From CAZDRB01 sp964507925 (lineage in GTDB: Bacteria; Patescibacteriota; Microgenomatia; UBA1400; UBA12108), in assembly GCA_964507925.1 (NCBI GenBank), contig CAZDRB010000012.1, forward strand, positions 1 to 15,566: a stretch of DNA of 15,566 nucleotides, written 5' to 3'. Made by a program: the position numbers and the translations under genes. Of this stretch, positions 14,495 to 15,566 are shown one piece after another; the first letter of the stretch is position 1; each line of letters opens with the position of its first letter. The notes below the pieces were generated by a model that was not told where the DNA came from, ran no database searches, and saw only the letters and a list, made by a program, of their open reading frames with translations.

Positions 14495-14891
14495 AGAAGT
14501 GGTCTCCCGAACTATTATTCCAGTCACACGCTGTTCCAGACGGCGCATTGGCGTTGCCAAGCTGAGTTTCTAGTGTAGCACAGACGCAGTATTCGTCTGG
14601 TCCGGTGTAGTCCCAAATAAGGGTGTAATCTCCCGAGTTTTTTGGGTCTAGAGGGCGAACTCCGTCTTCGAACGAGGCATCAATTGTGGCATCGTCCTCG
14701 TTTGGATACGCGCTATGCTCAACAAAGTATTGTTCGAAGGTTGACTGTATTTGGAGAACAAGGCTTTGACGTCTTGCGTCTCGAGTTTGTTTTTGCGCAG
14801 TCAAAAAGCTCGTGACGCCAAAAGTCGTGATGATTGCGATGATGGAGATTGCGATTAAGAGCTCGATTAAGGTAAATCCAAGTTTTTTCAT
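14475..14891 (-). CDS. Pseudopilin, GspG-like with Cys-rich C-terminus
   Basis: 138-aa prepilin-like protein with the shortest leader here, MKKLG, then FTLIELLIAISIIAIITTFGV (Glu10 at mature position 5). The helix runs into TAQKQTRDARRQSLVLQIQ, an arginine-rich amphipathic segment common in short pilins. The C-terminal part has DEYCVCATLETQLGNAN and ends in DHFCVQNKQ, so four Cys are available, probably as two disulfides. This Y-C-V-C-A-x-L-E signature recalls pilins of candidate phyla radiation bacteria. It starts 2 bp after the preceding stop, with no Shine-Dalgarno visible, and overlaps the next gene by 20 bp. Confidence 0.86.
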   Translation of the reverse strand: MKKLGFTLIELLIAISIIAIITTFGVTSFLTAQKQTRDARRQSLVLQIQSTFEQYFVEHSAYPNEDDATIDASFEDGVRPLDPKNSGDYTLIWDYTGPDEYCVCATLETQLGNANAPSGTACDWNNSSGDHFCVQNKQ

Positions 14892-14893
14892 AG

Positions 14894-15409
14894 TTATTCG
14901 GCACAGACTACAAAGTCCTCTGCCTCCTCTTTGGTGCCGTCAAAGGCTGTATAGAGCGTACTGCAGCGGGTTTGGGAATCGACAATATCCTGATCAGAGA
15001 GATTTTCGAGAGATGCGACTATGAGGTAGCTATCCCCGTCCGGAGAGTAGTACTGATAATTGAGTGGGCTATCATCAGTAGATGATGGATCTAGAGGTAA
15101 AGAACTCATATAGGTTGAAGTATCGGTTGCGAACGATCCTCCCCAGCTACAGTCAAGTGGCGTTCCCACAGTGCCACAGCCTTTGATCTGATAGCTATTG
15201 GTGCTGTCTCCTTCGGGGAAAGCGCGGGCGTCGTTGTAGTAGAGCCTGAGCGATTGAGAGATAGCTTGTAGGTCGGTCTTTCTTTTGAGGTCACGAGCGC
15301 GCTCGCGGGCTCCCTGGAGATTGGTTGTGATGAGGGCGGTCAAGATCCCGACGATTGCAATGACGATTAAGAGTTCGATCAAAGTAAATCCCCGGCGTAA
15401 TAATTTCAT
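14894..15409 (-). CDS. Pseudopilin, GspG-like
   Basis: 171-aa prepilin-like protein. Leader MKLLRRG precedes FTLIELLIVIAIVGILTALI, with Glu12 at mature position 5. It continues as NLQGARERARDLKRKTDLQAISQSLRLYYNDARAFP, then a beta region with SLPLDPSSTDD and YYSPDGDSYLIVASLEN, the layout of GspG-like pilins in which an acidic loop follows the helix. Four Cys are present. Its ATG overlaps the stop of the upstream gene as ATGA, so translational coupling is likely. No own Shine-Dalgarno is seen. Its exact role in the pilus is unknown. Confidence 0.86.
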   Translation of the reverse strand: MKLLRRGFTLIELLIVIAIVGILTALITTNLQGARERARDLKRKTDLQAISQSLRLYYNDARAFPEGDSTNSYQIKGCGTVGTPLDCSWGGSFATDTSTYMSSLPLDPSSTDDSPLNYQYYSPDGDSYLIVASLENLSDQDIVDSQTRCSTLYTAFDGTKEEAEDFVVCAE

Positions 15410-15566
15410 GGTGTGTTGCTACTTTTGAGCTGATAATTGCAATCTTCGTCGCCGCAGCTGACCGTGGGAGAAAAGCTTGTGACCGCTGGATCATTTGGGT
15501 TCTCGAGATAGGCGTAGAGCTGATAATCTTGCCCTGAACTTGAGGCATAAACGTAGTTACGGGCAG
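15406..15566 (-). CDS. Pseudopilin, C-terminal fragment cut by the window edge
   Basis: Partial gene: reading inward from 15564 gives 52 codons without a stop, ending at TGA (tca at 15406-15408), which overlaps the ATG of the next gene. The peptide includes ARNYVYASSSGQDYQLYAYL, then ENPNDPAV, and ends CGDEDCNYQLKSSNTP. The Cys pair followed by Asn-Tyr matches the tail CGETCNYEVANP of the paralogue at 14069-14494, and 'YQLYAYLEN' matches 'YLIVASLEN' of the next gene. The leader and helix lie outside the window. An overlapping open frame on the same strand (15291-15548) shows no pilin features and is not the real gene. Confidence 0.8.
   Translation of the reverse strand, partial: ARNYVYASSSGQDYQLYAYLENPNDPAVTSFSPTVSCGDEDCNYQLKSSNTP

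Noticed and set aside
14495..14560. Upstream ATG start for the pseudopilin at 14069
   Set aside because: The extra 22 residues do not resemble a leader and would overlap the previous gene by 86 bp. GTG at 14494 with GGGAG upstream gives a normal prepilin.
15291..15548. 85-codon minus-strand open frame near the window end
   Set aside because: It is out of frame with both pilin genes that it overlaps and lacks a prepilin leader. The other frame at 15406-15566 gives a clear pseudopilin C-terminus.

Overview
The window reads as a stretch of a small-genome bacterial chromosome, most probably from the candidate phyla radiation (Patescibacteria, Microgenomates- or Parcubacteria-like). This is inference, not proof. 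It rests on a very short delta-prime clamp-loader subunit (216 aa), a PilT with the Walker A variant GPTGHGKST, a type IV pilus locus with no secretin or other outer-membrane gene in view, and a string of short Cys-containing pseudopilins with 'YCVCA.LE' and 'CNY' signatures. TGA is used as a stop codon in several genes, so the UGA=Gly code of Gracilibacteria/SR1 does not apply. The window is almost fully coding, and I found no tRNA, rRNA, CRISPR array, insertion sequence or convincing intrinsic terminator.

Region 1 (about 1-7145, all on the minus strand) holds housekeeping genes. In transcription order they are a DNA polymerase III delta-prime-like subunit (holB), gyrB, inorganic pyrophosphatase (ppa), gyrA and alanine racemase (alr). 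ppa sits between the two gyrase genes. Both short gaps beside it carry tandem 8-bp units of the GTGTCACN type. GyrA has an acidic N-terminal tail in which the motif KPxDLDE occurs twice. Several genes (alr, gyrB, holB) have a -10-like hexamer only 6-8 nt before the start codon and no Shine-Dalgarno sequence, which suggests leaderless transcripts.

Region 2 (7188-12657, plus strand) is a type IV pilus operon: pilB (extension ATPase), pilT (retraction ATPase), pilC (inner-membrane platform), a type IV pilin that is the likely major subunit, and pilD (prepilin peptidase). Genes are tightly packed. The only gap that could hold a separate promoter is the AT-rich 43 bp before the pilin gene.

Region 3 (12644-15566, minus strand) is a convergent run of seven pseudopilin genes, the first one cut by the window edge. 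They are joined by 4-, 10- and 20-bp overlaps or a 2-bp gap, and all six complete genes have a class III prepilin leader with Glu at mature position 5. They would be processed by the PilD encoded opposite and would prime or decorate the pilus. The last gene overlaps the 3' end of pilD by 14 bp, so the two pilus transcription units meet tail to tail.

I see no clearly new biological system. The points most worth a second look are the octamer repeats around ppa, the repeated motif in the GyrA tail, the leaderless-promoter pattern, the modified zinc-finger of PilD and the pseudopilin array.
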